64,000 nucleotides of DNA from the NCBI GenBank assembly GCA_000711775.1, contig ARYC01017749.1, positions 1-64,000 of the forward strand. The letters run 5' to 3'. Position numbers and translations under genes: made by a program. Position 1 is the first letter of the stretch. Each line of letters starts with the position of its first letter. The notes beneath the pieces were generated by a model. That model saw only the letters and a program-made list of their open reading frames with translations, ran no database searches and was not told the origin of the DNA. The DNA is from Oxytricha trifallax (lineage: Eukaryota; Ciliophora; Spirotrichea; Sporadotrichida; Oxytrichidae). Below are positions 11,961 through 22,504 of this stretch, in pieces.

Positions 11961-13593
11961 TCACAAGTCTTTTAGTGAGATAGACTCTAAAGCAGCAGTC
12001 AATACATGATAGTAGCATCTTCTTACAAGATTCTAATTTATTCTACTTATATTCATGCCAAGTTCTTTCATAAAGGCAGCCCAATAGCCTCTATAAGGGT
12101 TAACTTATTATAACTTACTTTGATTAAGCTCTTGTATTCAAGGGATTCAAGTCTCTGTTCTTAATCCAAGAGTACATAAGCTCTGCAGGAGCTAGCCTGT
12201 AATGATAAGGCCCAAGAAACATGAGCGGTAATTTGAGATTGTCATACTTTGCCATTACTTCTTAAGATCTGTGATAGGGAGCGTTATCAATCATGATAAC
12301 AGTATTCTTTATCCACTCCAAATCTATATCATCTAATGTAAGTGCAAGCTTGCACAAGAAGTACATAAATGAGTGTTGATTAGTTCTTCCCCTGTTCACA
12401 GTATAGAACAACTCTCCAGTACTTGAGACTCCAATAATCAAGTTCATTTGACTAAGCCTCTAAGATTTTGTAACTCTATTCTTAACATAAGGAGCTGTCC
12501 AGCCTCTTCTTCTCTCATCAGTCTAGTGCAGTACTGATTCATCAATGTTAATAATTCTCTTGCCTTCACTTAGAAAGAGTATGAATTGTTAGGCTGCATA
12601 CTAGCGTTGAAGCTTACTGCTGTTATTGTTATGAAGGTTCGTTATCTACTTAACTTACTTGTATGTCATCATTAGTTCATTCTTAAGGAACCTTCGAATC
12701 ATCTACTTTGAACAGTGAAGCTGGATCTTTGACACTAAGCTTTTCTGTATATCTGATATTTAGATAGGCACTTAGTCATAAGTAAGCATATTCACTATAT
12801 GAGTGCGAGCTCTGCTGTGCAGCTTCTTATACTTGCCTCTATTAACTTACTTAAGATTCCAAAAGTTTGCTTTTTATAAGGGATTGTTAAGGTACCTTCT
12901 TAACTTATAGTATGAAATGCCAAGCCTCTTCATAATCTGCTAGCAGTTTAGCTTTTCAGACATCCTTAGTCTTTGAGATTCCTGAGCCAGCTTTAGCTCT
13001 TTTTGCTGCTGCTCCTTTTCTTTCCTCATGATCTTGAGTTATCTTCGAGGCACTATAGCTTAAAGCTAAGTATGCTGTCCAAAGACTGGAAGTGAGTCTT
13101 TCATTTTATGGTTCTCTAATACTTTCTATTCTAATTACTTCATATCTATTAAAGGGGCTCTTTCGAGCATACCTTAAGGTTCTAATTCTGATTAGGTATA
13201 GTCAGTGTAGATCTCAAGTGTTATCTGGCCAAGAGTCTATATTTAGTGGCCATCTAGTAACGATTCCTTAAATCCTCCTAGTTTACTTACTCTATAGGTT
13301 TCCTTAGGATCAATAATAAAGCCTTTGAAATTCAAAGATTCTAATGAATCTTCCAGATCATAGTAGTAGTTAAGCATCTCTCTTTTACTTACAGTCTCTA
13401 TCTCAACATCAGCAACTGTAATGTTCCTTTAGTATAACATATTGGTTGTTATGTAATCTGCAGTATTGCTTTCATCATCTGTTTCACTACTTGAGCTTCG
13501 CTCACTATCTGAACTACTAGAGCTTTTATCTTCTTCCTCTTATTGGAAAAATTCAACCAGCTTAGACTATCTCTTTTTAGAACTTGATTCCAT
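11961..13593 (-). CDS. Intact IS630/Tc1-like DDE transposase of element R
   Basis: Minus-strand ATG at 13593, TGA at 11963-11961, about 534 residues after removing a 28-nt intron (12118 to 12091, GTAAGT...TATAG). Without it the C-terminus falls out of frame; with it the frame continues to the stop. Order: an acidic Ser/Asp/Glu-rich N-terminus, a helix-turn-helix (QQIMKRLGISYYKLRRY), a second DNA-binding segment, then the catalytic core with NIDES (about 12550), VIMIDNAPYHRS (about 12280) and GPYHYRLAPAEL (about 12210), matching D, D and E of the IS630/Tc1/mariner superfamily. No TGA interrupts it. Family members cut at element ends and usually integrate at TA. The gene points toward the palindromic arm. 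It is a divergent relative of the gene at 244-1863. Confidence 0.88.
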
Positions 13594-13784
13594 AAGTTCA
13601 GTGCTTAATTTCCTAATAATGAATTACTTTGGTGCTGGTAGGAAATCCGCATGCGGAAATCGGATCATGCTGAAGGCATTTCATAATAGTGAAAATGACT
13701 ATCTCATTATAGTAACAGTGCTGTCTTCATGAGCCAATATTTGGCTATTTAAAACGGCTGATGGCACCCTCCTATTAGAATTTA

Positions 13785-14590
13785 ATGAACCAAGCGTAAC
13801 TTACTGGCATCAATGTTTAAGAACTAGCTTAGAAGTGCAAAAGCAAGAAAGAGCTCTACAACTTTCTCACCCAGGATTGTCGGGCCTTCTTACCCAAGCC
13901 TGATTCAACCAACATTTACTTCTTCAAGTCCATCATAAGAGCAAAGAAGGAGGTAAGCATCTCTCCTTAATTGTAACCGTCTTCTTAGTACATCAGAAGA
14001 GAAGACGTCAAAGTGTCCGCAGTGCCTCACATAGAGGGACTTACAGTCCAGGACTTCCTCGATTATGCGAGAGACATCCCCAGACTACTCAACTTTCTCC
14101 CTGATGAGCGAGACTGGGTCCACTTAGACAGGCAATGGATCTGTGATTTGCTCTATACCTTAGACACCGACGGTGTCACCAACATGATTCACGATGCAAT
14201 GCTTTAACGGAAAGAAAGGCTTGAGCAAAGCAGAGACCTAGTCATTGAAATGAGACCTGAATTTGTTGACGCACTCTCTAGATGCCTCAGCTTCAGCAGT
14301 AAGTTTACTCTCTTTACATTTCCTTTGTAGCCGAGAGAGGCAAAGCTGTGAATCTCATGAAGGACTCATCTAAAAGAAAGAGAACAAGAGATGAAATTGA
14401 AGAGGTGAAAGATTATGAGACAGCCTTGAAGTCAGACAGGCAGCTCTTTCTATAAGAAACTAAGAGGCTGAAGCAAGAGCATGATAACTTGGAAAGTGAA
14501 GTACTTGACTTGCGCAAAATGAAGGAGCAAGTTATGCAAGACTTCAGCTCTCAGAATCTGGAAGGGCAGGTGCAGAACTTCAGCCTTTGA
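13785..14590 (+). CDS. Two-intron gene with basic/coiled-coil C-terminus, function unknown
   Basis: ATG 13785 to TGA 14588-14590, with introns 13953-13988 (GTAAGC...TTAG, 36 nt) and 14299-14330 (GTAAGT...GTAG, 32 nt). Both are inferred because the frame continues only when they are removed. The product is about 245 residues. The N-terminal half is mixed helical with Trp-rich patches (DERDWVHLDRQWICDLL). A basic stretch (SSKRKRTRDEIEE) follows intron 2, then a heptad-like region (TKRLKQEHDNLESEVLDL) that should form a coiled coil, so it is superficially bZIP-like. I cannot place it in a family. It starts about 190 bp from the divergent transposase start, suggesting a shared promoter region, and converges on the SecA-like gene with only about 95 bp between stops. 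Confidence 0.7.
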
Positions 14591-14683
14591 CTTCTGCTGG
14601 TCTCTATTCTCATCCATTCTCTGAACACTACTAATAGAAAGAGTTAGAATATGGTGAATTCTTTTAGAAATTAAGCTTTAAAA

Positions 14684-17600
14684 TCATCTTCTTTTTAACC
14701 CCTCTCTTTAGGGGTTCCTATGATCTATATCACTTTTCAAGTTTCTCTTTTAATTTGAAGCCTTCTTCAACCAGGCTTCCATACTTTCTTCGACCTCTTC
14801 ATGCTCCTTGTAAGTTTCACTAAAAGACTTGTCTCTGCAACTCCTCCTTACAAGTATAACTCACTTTTCAACTAAGTCCTTAATCTGCTCTGCCTTCTCA
14901 TAAGCCTTCCTACTTCTCTTATTAGTCTATTTCTTTCCTTCCTTGCTCTTCGATCTTTCTCTGCCTGGCTCTTAAGTGATCTCCTCATATTGGCGCCTCA
15001 CGCCGTTTTTGAAGATCTTCTCAACTTCACTAATAGGCTTGTCTTAGAGCACAGGGTTCTGGCTCATCTTCTCTACAATGAATTCTATGATAGAAGGTTA
15101 ATAGAACCCTAATTTACTTTGAGTGTCTGGCTCTTCAGCCACAGCTTCAGTTTTCATTTCCTCTTCAGAGGCCTTCTTTGCTTCCTCGATATCCTTTTTG
15201 GCTCCTATGAAAGAACTTTCTACTTTTTCGACTATCTTCTCCACTATAGCCTTTACAACTGCAACTTAATGATCGATGGCTATAATCTATTCAGAAGGAA
15301 CTTCGGGCTCCTTTGCTTGATCAATAATATCCATATCAATAGCTTCTTATTTTTCTTACAAATTAAATTATACTTCATTGAACTTTTTGTCTAATATAAG
15401 GTCGATCTCATTCTACTCTACGTAAAGAAGCTACTCAGCACTATCTTTGGAGTTGAGTCTATACAAAACTCTTTGCCATCTGCCCTTAGTATTAAGTCTT
15501 CCAATTCTTCCTATAATCTGCTCTTCAGACCTTTTAGAGAAGACATCTGCGATGATGAGGTAAGAACCTCCGTTCTAGTTGATTTCATCATTCGTCTGAA
15601 TGTCAGTCCCTCTTCCATGAGCTTCATTCAGCAAGTATATTCCATATTCCTTTTTCGCATTCTTCATTAAGTATCTGCCTTCAATCATGGATTCGATATT
15701 GGCGGCTTGCCCTCTGCTTAAACTTGTGAAGTCGTAGCCCGATCTCAAAAGGCCTATCTCTATTGCATTATAGTTAGTTGAAGCCACTATTAGAACTGGG
15801 GAGTGGCTTAGCTGCTCTATTATAATTTCTTTGATCTTAGCCAAGTAATCACTCTAATTAGTGCTCACAAACACATCCGGGTATTGAGTCTTTTTATTTC
15901 CATAGAGTTTATCAAGAGTGGGAAATACGACAGGTGTAGCTTGAAAGCTAGCTTTAAACAGTTCTCTTCAGTAAAAGAGAGATTGCTTCCAGAAAATCCT
16001 ATCACTTTATGAGCTTGCTGAAAGTACTCAAGAGAGTTGATTATAGTATCAACAGAGCCATCAAACATAATCCAGTCGTACTCGTCCACTAATACGTAGC
16101 TTTGCTACCATACACTCACAGCCTTGCTGTTCTTTTGCATCTTCTTTAATTAGGGCTAAGTGTAGAAATAGATGCCAGTATCTTTGGCAAAGAAGTTTAG
16201 ATTGCAATTAAGCTACATTGCTTTAATGACTCTCTAGTATCGTTTGAAGTCTCTTTGCACTAAGTGCTCATTCTTGCTGAGTATAAAGACTGATCTTTAA
16301 GTTTTAAGAGCAATAAGGATTGCTAAAGCAATGCATATTAGGGTCTTCCCATTGCCAATACCAAAATGAATGAAGTGATTGCTGTTAAGGTTGTCACAGA
16401 TATAGTTTAAACATAAGACCTGAGAGCAGTAGAATTTGAAGCCTAAATTTTACTCCAAAGTTTCTAATTCGGCACTTACTCTTAAGAGTTCCTCTGGAGA
16501 CCTGCTATTGAATCTGGATGCTACTTGGTTTTATAAGTTCTCATTCTTGAATAGCTAAAGAAGGTCATTAACAGCCTTTTCAGAGAAGGCTTCCATAGTC
16601 CTTGGCAATTGCATTATTCTATCAAGGTCAGAGAAGTCACAGTTTAGACAGTTGTCAATAGTGTGAATGCTTAACTATACATTTTTCTCGACTTGCGCAT
16701 TCACAATCAACTACTATACTTTCCTGATTTGTTCAATCTTCCCTACCCACTATTGATCTCTGCTTTGCAGTCTTGAAGCAAGGCCTTTCATAAAATGCAC
16801 CATTGAGACTTTGTCGATGACTTCTTGCTTTTATAAGAAGGTTGCCCTTGTTGAAGATATGTAGTCTTTTAAAGACTCTAAGTTAGGGGCAGAGCATAAG
16901 GCACATATTCTTACAAAGTACTCTGTATACTCTACAGGAATGTCTCTTATAAGGTTCAATCCACAGTCTTGCTTAAGCAAGATAATAAAAGGCACGTTCA
17001 TTATAAAGAAGGAATTTGGTATTAGTTTGATGACCTAAGGGTCAATTGAAAAGTAGTGCCATGTTTAAGCCAAAAGCTGAATGATGCCTGGATTAGAGTC
17101 GTTTAGCTTCTAGACTATAGCAAGCTGCTTACTTAGACATGTTGCCTCAGTAATAAAGACCAAGTTGGCTAAGCCTATAGCTTGTCTAGCATTGGGTGAC
17201 CTTATAAGTAAGAGAATTGCTTCTTATATTAAGTTCTCTTCTGGCTGATATTTTTCCCCTGTATAGTAACTGAGGGCAGCCAAGAAGATACGAGCCTTGG
17301 AGTTTTAGTCTAGCTTTTAGTTACTTGAGATCAACTCTGTAATTAAATAGAAGAGCCCTTGGTTCACTTAGGGTTCATTTGCCATCTAAAAGTGCTAAAG
17401 GAATGAAAAGAGTGATTGGGTGTTGCGGGCCATTATATCTTGAAGGATCTGTTCCTTTTATTAATAATTTGATTATTTGAAACTTTCAAAGTGCTTGACC
17501 AACATCTCATAGCCAATGATTGAGCCATAGTTAATAACCAGCTAAGGTAAGGGTCTTGGAGCTTGCATTGATTCACTTGCTAAGCTCACAGTAGTCTGGA

Positions 17601-18088
17601 ACTCACTCACCTTCATTTCCTCGTTTGAGAGGGAGTGGTTAAGATTTTCAGAGGCCAGTGACTTGGTATCACTGCTGTTCTTGGCTTTCTTGCTTTTGTT
17701 ATTGTTTATAAACTTTCTCACAACGTTCTTAAAATCCCATGTCTTTTAATAGCCTTTGAAATCCTCCTGCTACAACAGGAGACTCAAATCATAGTTGTTT
17801 AAATGTAGGAATTCCTTTGCTCTATTGATTTTGACGCTATCTTGGGCTCCCTTGTACTCAGCTTTAATGCCCTTCACTTTGCCGCCCTCATCAATATTAG
17901 CCTTGGCTTCAAGATTTTCAAAAATCCGATCACCCTGCTCAAGAAGTTGAGCTAACTATTCATTTGAATTATCATTCCTTAACTCTAATATAGGTGCTTA
18001 GTAAAGGAAAAAAGCTTACCAGGGCTTCGTTCTTCAATCTATAGGGAAAAGACTCAGCAAGCTGATCCCGCTCTTGGGCTGGATTCAT
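14684..18088 (-). CDS. SecA-like DEAD motor ATPase, about 1,110 residues, one frameshift
   Basis: Minus-strand ATG 18088, TGA 14686-14684. Introns 18019 to 17983 (GTAAGC...TTAGAG, 37 nt, with a TACTAA-like branch site) and 14864 to 14835 (GTGAGT...GCAG, 30 nt) restore frame. After a non-conserved N-terminal half (about 540 residues) come SecA motor motifs in order: GIGNGKTL (Walker A, about 16360), KNEHLVQRDF, VLVDEYDWIMFDG (Walker B/DEAD, about 16090), GFSGS, FPTLDKLYG, SPVLIVASTNYNAIEIG, NEAHGRGTDI (about 15625, SecA AGRGTDI) and EEQIIGRIGRL. The C-terminus is charged and coiled-coil-like. SecA motors drive proteins through SecYEG in bacteria; a role here is unknown. One missing base near 15955 shifts the frame and is either a lesion or a sequencing error. 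A broken paralogue lies at 52.6-54.5 kb. Confidence 0.85.
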
Positions 18089-18761
18089 GGTATTTTTAAG
18101 TTTTGATTATAGTATTATATACTGGATTTTTAAATTTTATAGGTGGATTATTAAAAAATACCACTGGATTCTTCAAATTTACTATAAGAAAAACCTCTCT
18201 TCTTCCCTTATCCAGTGGATTTAAAGAGCTACAGCCCGCAAACCAGTTCAAATGCATTGCTTATGTTAATACCAACATATAAAGGTGAAAAAAGTAGGCT
18301 TGCAAGAAATGGCGGACCCGCCATGGGTCTTTTGAGTGCTTTTCGAGTCTGGCCTCATTGAAAATTGGCTTTTTGGAAAAATCGAAAAATCCAAGGGCCT
18401 AATGGCGAATTCAACCCTATACTGTTCATAACGTACATAAAACCAGTAGAAATGTGCAGTGAAAATAGAATGGAAAGCAAAGGCACTCGTTTTCGAAAAT
18501 CGAGGTCATGGTTGAAGGGGGTCCAGACTGGCTTTGGATTCTAGACTTCAGACTGGATTTTAGACCCTATAAGAGGTGGGGTTTATACTAAAGTTGAATT
18601 TTTGCAAAAAGTAGTTTGGAAAGCTACTGGATTTTATAGACATATGGACTAAGTATAGAATAAGGAACACTTTCAACAATATATGATCACTAGAACACTC
18701 AAACTGCAATTAGCAGCATTCTTAAAGACTCTCTTTCTAAGACTCTTGAATTGGCCCTCTC
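18089..18761. promoter_or_regulatory. Upstream region of the SecA-like gene with repeated ACTGGATT
   Basis: The region between the SecA-like start codon and the right terminus has no supported gene. It repeats ACTGGATT or its variants about six times (near 18120, 18161, 18206, 18530, 18562 and 18627), some spaced 40-50 bp apart. This could be a regulatory or transposase-binding array, or simple drift of an old repeat. Confidence 0.4.
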
Positions 18762-18867
18762 ATAATAAGTTAAATTGTGAAGTTTGGAATTTCGCTATTT
18801 ATCGATATTAAATCATCACTATACCAACTTATAAAACTATCACGCATATATGTATTGGGGTTTATAT
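18762..18867 (+). repeat. Right terminal inverted repeat of element R
   Basis: Copy of 8361-8466 (same orientation) and inverted copy of 8462-8567. It includes the TATTGGGGTTTATAT end. Similarity stops sharply on both sides. Confidence 0.8.
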
Positions 18868-19151
18868 ATATGTTTGTAGGTCACATAAAATTAATATACA
18901 GGTTTGCATCATCCAATTCAACTAGGATGAAAGTGTTTGACTATTGATTAATCAAAATCTACCAGCTAAAAAAGAAATTAAGCTGTCAATATATTTAAAA
19001 GTTCAAATAAGACCTTAAATGGCTAAATCTCAATTGCTGAAACATTTTTAAATCGTTTAGAGACTAATGTTGTTACACTTTAAAAAGGAAAACTTACTGC
19101 AAAGAAGTAGAAGTACGAAACTGATACTTAAATCTCATTAATATTTCTAAT
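18868..19151. other. Unassigned DNA between elements, possible short coding island
   Basis: AT-rich. Around 19010-19140 two frames are free of TGA and composition is slightly richer, as in short macronuclear-destined segments, but no recognisable protein emerges. Confidence 0.25.
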
Positions 19152-21329
19152 ATTGATAAAATAGATAAAAATAGGAAATTTAAGAAATACAAATTGAGTT
19201 TAAATCTATCATTAATTTTAACTGCCTCTAATTACAAACTTATGTAAATCAAATTTGGGTCACTTTACTTGGAATTAGATTTGCCTCTCAAAATTATTTT
19301 TGACACCTTTGACACCGTGACCTAATATTACTCCCCGTGTATTATAGGGCGATTTGACACCCTATTTTAAGTCAAAAGCCTGATTATTAAAATTAAATGA
19401 TCAAAGATAAATAATAATTAATTAACTTAAAATTTGACACTTTTGACACCTTTGACACTTGTCAAATTTATCTTGCTTTTGACATGTGTGATAGTATTCA
19501 AGATTATTAGCAACTAAACAAATATTAAAATGGATGGAGAATGTAATGGAAATTGTGAAGTTGAACTGCTGTAAATATTATTACTTGATGGTAAAAATAA
19601 CTTTAGGCTTACTCATTTGTACCAAGTAGAATATCCATTTGGCCCTGAAAACTCTGAAAATGTCGTGCAGAAGCTTAAATCAATCAACAAAAGGATTTAG
19701 TACGTGAGAGTGTATCAGGATGTTGACAATCAGAGAACTTTCATAGAATTTGAGTGCTATCCTTTAACCCAGGGCCTCCATCGCAATCATTTCAAAGGAG
19801 ATAAAAGCACCTGGGAAAAGGTTTTGACGAAGCTGGGAATTTAATTCAAATATGTTGAGGAAAAGAGCATCCAAGACATACTATACTAGTTACTCAATGT
19901 AATTCAAATAGCCTGTGACAATCCTAAATTGAGTGCCGAGAAAGAAAGGCTTAGCACTATTAATAAAAGAACATCACAAACACTTTAGTCCAGCAAGACC
20001 AAGCAAGAGATGCTAGTAGAATTCACCAAGCTTGTAAAAATGGAGAAATCCTAGACGTAAATGATTATATTAAACTACATTGGAAAAACGAAAATGTCAA
20101 AATACAAATTTTAGATATAGACTCTAGGCTGAGATCGGTCTTAAAAAATCTATGAGGAACTAGACTAATACAAAGAAAATCAATCCCATTACTAGAATCT
20201 TTGAAAACTTTCGTACAAAGAATAGAACCAGATTACAGTAATACTTAGCCACTTTAACAATCAAAATTGGAAGAATGGGGTTATGCTCAAGCTTTAGATT
20301 CCTTGTACTAGGTCATAATCGCAAAGGAGGATCCCAAAAAATGCTACGTGTGGCTTTATGGCAGCAGATACAGGAAAATCAACAATAATAAGAATACTCC
20401 AACAAATCTTTGTGTGTGATGTTCTTTAGGAGGGCCAATCACACTTTAAGCTTCAAGTGGTGCCAATTAAATTCTAGCCACAGGAAGTACAAATGGATGA
20501 TATGAACGATCAGCACTTCTCTAGATGCGACAGAATTGCGAAGATGAAGAGATTACTGGAAGGATAGGGCTACTCCACTGAGGCAAAATACGGAGAGGGA
20601 CAATTAGTATACGTAGATTTAGAAGTGGTAATTAAAACAAATTCAATGCCCTTAGAGTAACTGAATAAGATCGATCAAGAGGCAATTAAGTCAAGGTGCC
20701 ATCTAATCTCCCTGAGCGAGGTGCAGAAGCAAGCCGATAAGTCTATACCATTCAAAATGTTAGAGTTAGCAAAATACTTCATGACCAGTCTAGACGAAGA
20801 GAGAACCATACTTTAGATGTCGTAAGAGGAGGAGATCATTGAGAATGAAGAGTGAGCTAACCAAGAAAACCTATAGTCAGAGCGAGAAACTTAATTTTAA
20901 AACTTAAACTGTTTAAATACTTCATATATGCATAACATTCTCCATCCATTTTAATATTTGTTTAGTTGCTAATAATCTTGAATACTATCACACATGTCAA
21001 AAGCAAGATAAATTTGACAAGTGTCAAAGGTGTCAAAAGTGTCAAATTTTAAGTTAATTAATTTATTATTTATCTTTGATGATTTAATTTTAATAATCAG
21101 GCAATTGACTTAAAATAGGGTGTCAAATCGCCCTATAATACACGGGGAGTAATATTAGGTCACGGTGTCAAAGGTGTCAAAAATAATTTTGAGAGGCAAA
21201 TCTAATTCCAAGTAAAGTGACCCAAATTTGATTTACATAAGTTTGTAATTAGAGGCAGTTAAAATTAATGATAGATTTAAACTCAATTTGTATTTCTTAA
21301 ATTTCCTATTTTTATCTATTCTATCAATA
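19152..21329. mobile_element. 2.2-kb element with 390-bp inverted repeats and Rep-like gene
   Basis: The ends 19152-19543 and 20936-21329 are inverted copies at well above 90 percent identity by eye. Inside each repeat TTTGACA recurs about seven or eight times, often as TTTGACACC in tandem pairs. The single gene starts inside the left repeat. The layout (long inverted repeats, iterated heptamers, one P-loop protein) suggests an element whose replication protein binds the iterations, but DNA-transposon alternatives are open. Confidence 0.85.
19530..20855 (+). pseudogene. Broken P-loop gene, possibly Rep/SF3-helicase-like
   Basis: ATG 19530 begins an open frame that must shift near 20038, crosses a TGA near 20150 (RSVLKNL before it, GTRLIQRK after), and shifts again near 20370 before ending at TGA 20853-20855. 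The start and end frames agree, so net length is kept at about 440 codons. The N-terminal third includes FRLTHLYQVEYPFG and FIEFECYPL, which could correspond to an HUH replication-initiator fold, though the HUH histidine pair is not clear. Next to the second shift is CYVWLYG then ADTGKSTIIRIL, a Walker A loop with the aromatic strand before it seen in CRESS-DNA Rep and other superfamily 3 helicases. Assignment beyond P-loop ATPase is tentative. Three lesions make this copy dead. Confidence 0.55.
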
Positions 21330-22195
21330 ATAAAATTAAAGTCAAAAATATCATATGCTACACAAGACCGATCTCATATTATATATTGATCAATAATTAT
21401 CAAATTCTTAAATAATTAAAATTGGACTATTCTATATGTGCTTAAATGATCATTTAAAAGGATTGATAATTAAAAAGGCAAGAAGAAACTGATCTAGTTG
21501 CCATAATAACTTATCTATAATTCAAAGTTGTAAAAAATATTATGATTTAATATCAAATATTAATTAAAAAAATTGGAAAAAAAAATATAAATCAAAAAGT
21601 TAATGAAAACATAATTATTGAAAAAATATTCTGTATAATTAAATAGGAATAAAAAATAAGGCATTTTATGTTACCTTATTTAATAAAAGAGAGGGTACAT
21701 ATTTATAAGGGAAGTTTAAACTGCAAAATTCAAAAGCTACTAAAAGGATTTTATTTAAGATCAATATATTTAATTAAATTAAAAAATTTACAGAATCTAT
21801 ATATAATAAAAGAATTACTATGCAGATTAAATTTTTAAAAAAAGAAATCTAAAAAAATGGTTATTGTAAGGTTTTGAAGAAATAAAACAATCATAGTAAA
21901 ATATTTAAAGATTTAAATAATTTATTCTCAATAAAACTGAGACAATCTAAAAAATTAATAGAAAAAATAAATTAATAAAATTAATAAAAGACTTTATAGA
22001 AAAATATATAAATTAGAAATTGAGACATATTGATAAATTTATATTAATACATTTAACTAAAAAATATTAAGAAGTTAAAAAAATTTTGAAGATTTTTAAT
22101 AATCATAGTAAAATGTTAAAATACTTAATGAGACCAAATAAATATTTTTATCATTAAAATTGCTATAAGAACTCTTTGATAATTGTATTTATTAA
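21330..22195. other. Non-coding AT-rich DNA
   Basis: Very AT-rich sequence with no supported gene, RNA or repeat. Confidence 0.5.
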
Positions 22196-22381
22196 TTGTC
22201 AAATTAGCTATTAAATATTAATTAAAGATGAATTTTACCACTTTTTAGGAGGCTCAGGTCGTGAGAAAAATAATTTTTCAAAAATAAAAAAAAATTAAAT
22301 ATCTAGGTCACCCAGCACTAGTGTCAATTTTGGGACGTAGAGCTCAATTTCAATACTAGAATATCTTCTGTCTCAAAGATT
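22196..22381 (+). repeat. Direct repeat flanking TBE A, left copy
   Basis: About 185 bp sharing roughly 80 percent identity with 26444-26627, including AAAGATGAATTTTACCA, GGGACGTAGAGCTCAATTT and CTTCTGTCTCAAAGA. It ends in the ATT target site of TBE A. Confidence 0.75.
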
Positions 22382-22504
22382 CAAAACCCCAAAACCCCTT
22401 AATGAGGTTTATAAGTGGTTCAATTTGTAGGGAATTTGTTAGGGGTTGGGGTTATTAATACGTTTTAATGTGAAATTTATTGTAGATTTATTTAGTTTAA
22501 TCAA

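Larger units (their letters stand above)
8462..18867. mobile_element. Element R: 10.4-kb IS630-like transposon with SecA-like cargo
   Basis: The left terminus (8462-8567) and right terminus (18762-18867) are inverted copies of each other over about 106 bp. Between them lie a 3-kb non-coding subterminal arm, an intact IS630-like transposase on the minus strand, a coiled-coil gene on the plus strand and a SecA-like ATPase on the minus strand. All three genes keep frame if introns of 28-37 nt are removed. Apart from one base in the SecA-like gene they show no lesions, unlike most elements in the window. No target duplication can be read because the left terminus abuts element L. The alternative is a chromosomal inverted duplication with the 18.76-kb copy as an unrelated small repeat. 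Confidence 0.65.

Noticed and set aside
13466-13732. Ser/Leu-rich plus-strand open frame
   Set aside because: It is the reverse of the acidic Ser/Glu-rich N-terminus of the minus-strand transposase, which has clear catalytic motifs.
15119-15670. Plus-strand frames rich in Phe/Leu
   Set aside because: They lie opposite the Lys/Glu-rich C-terminus of the SecA-like gene and show no motif.
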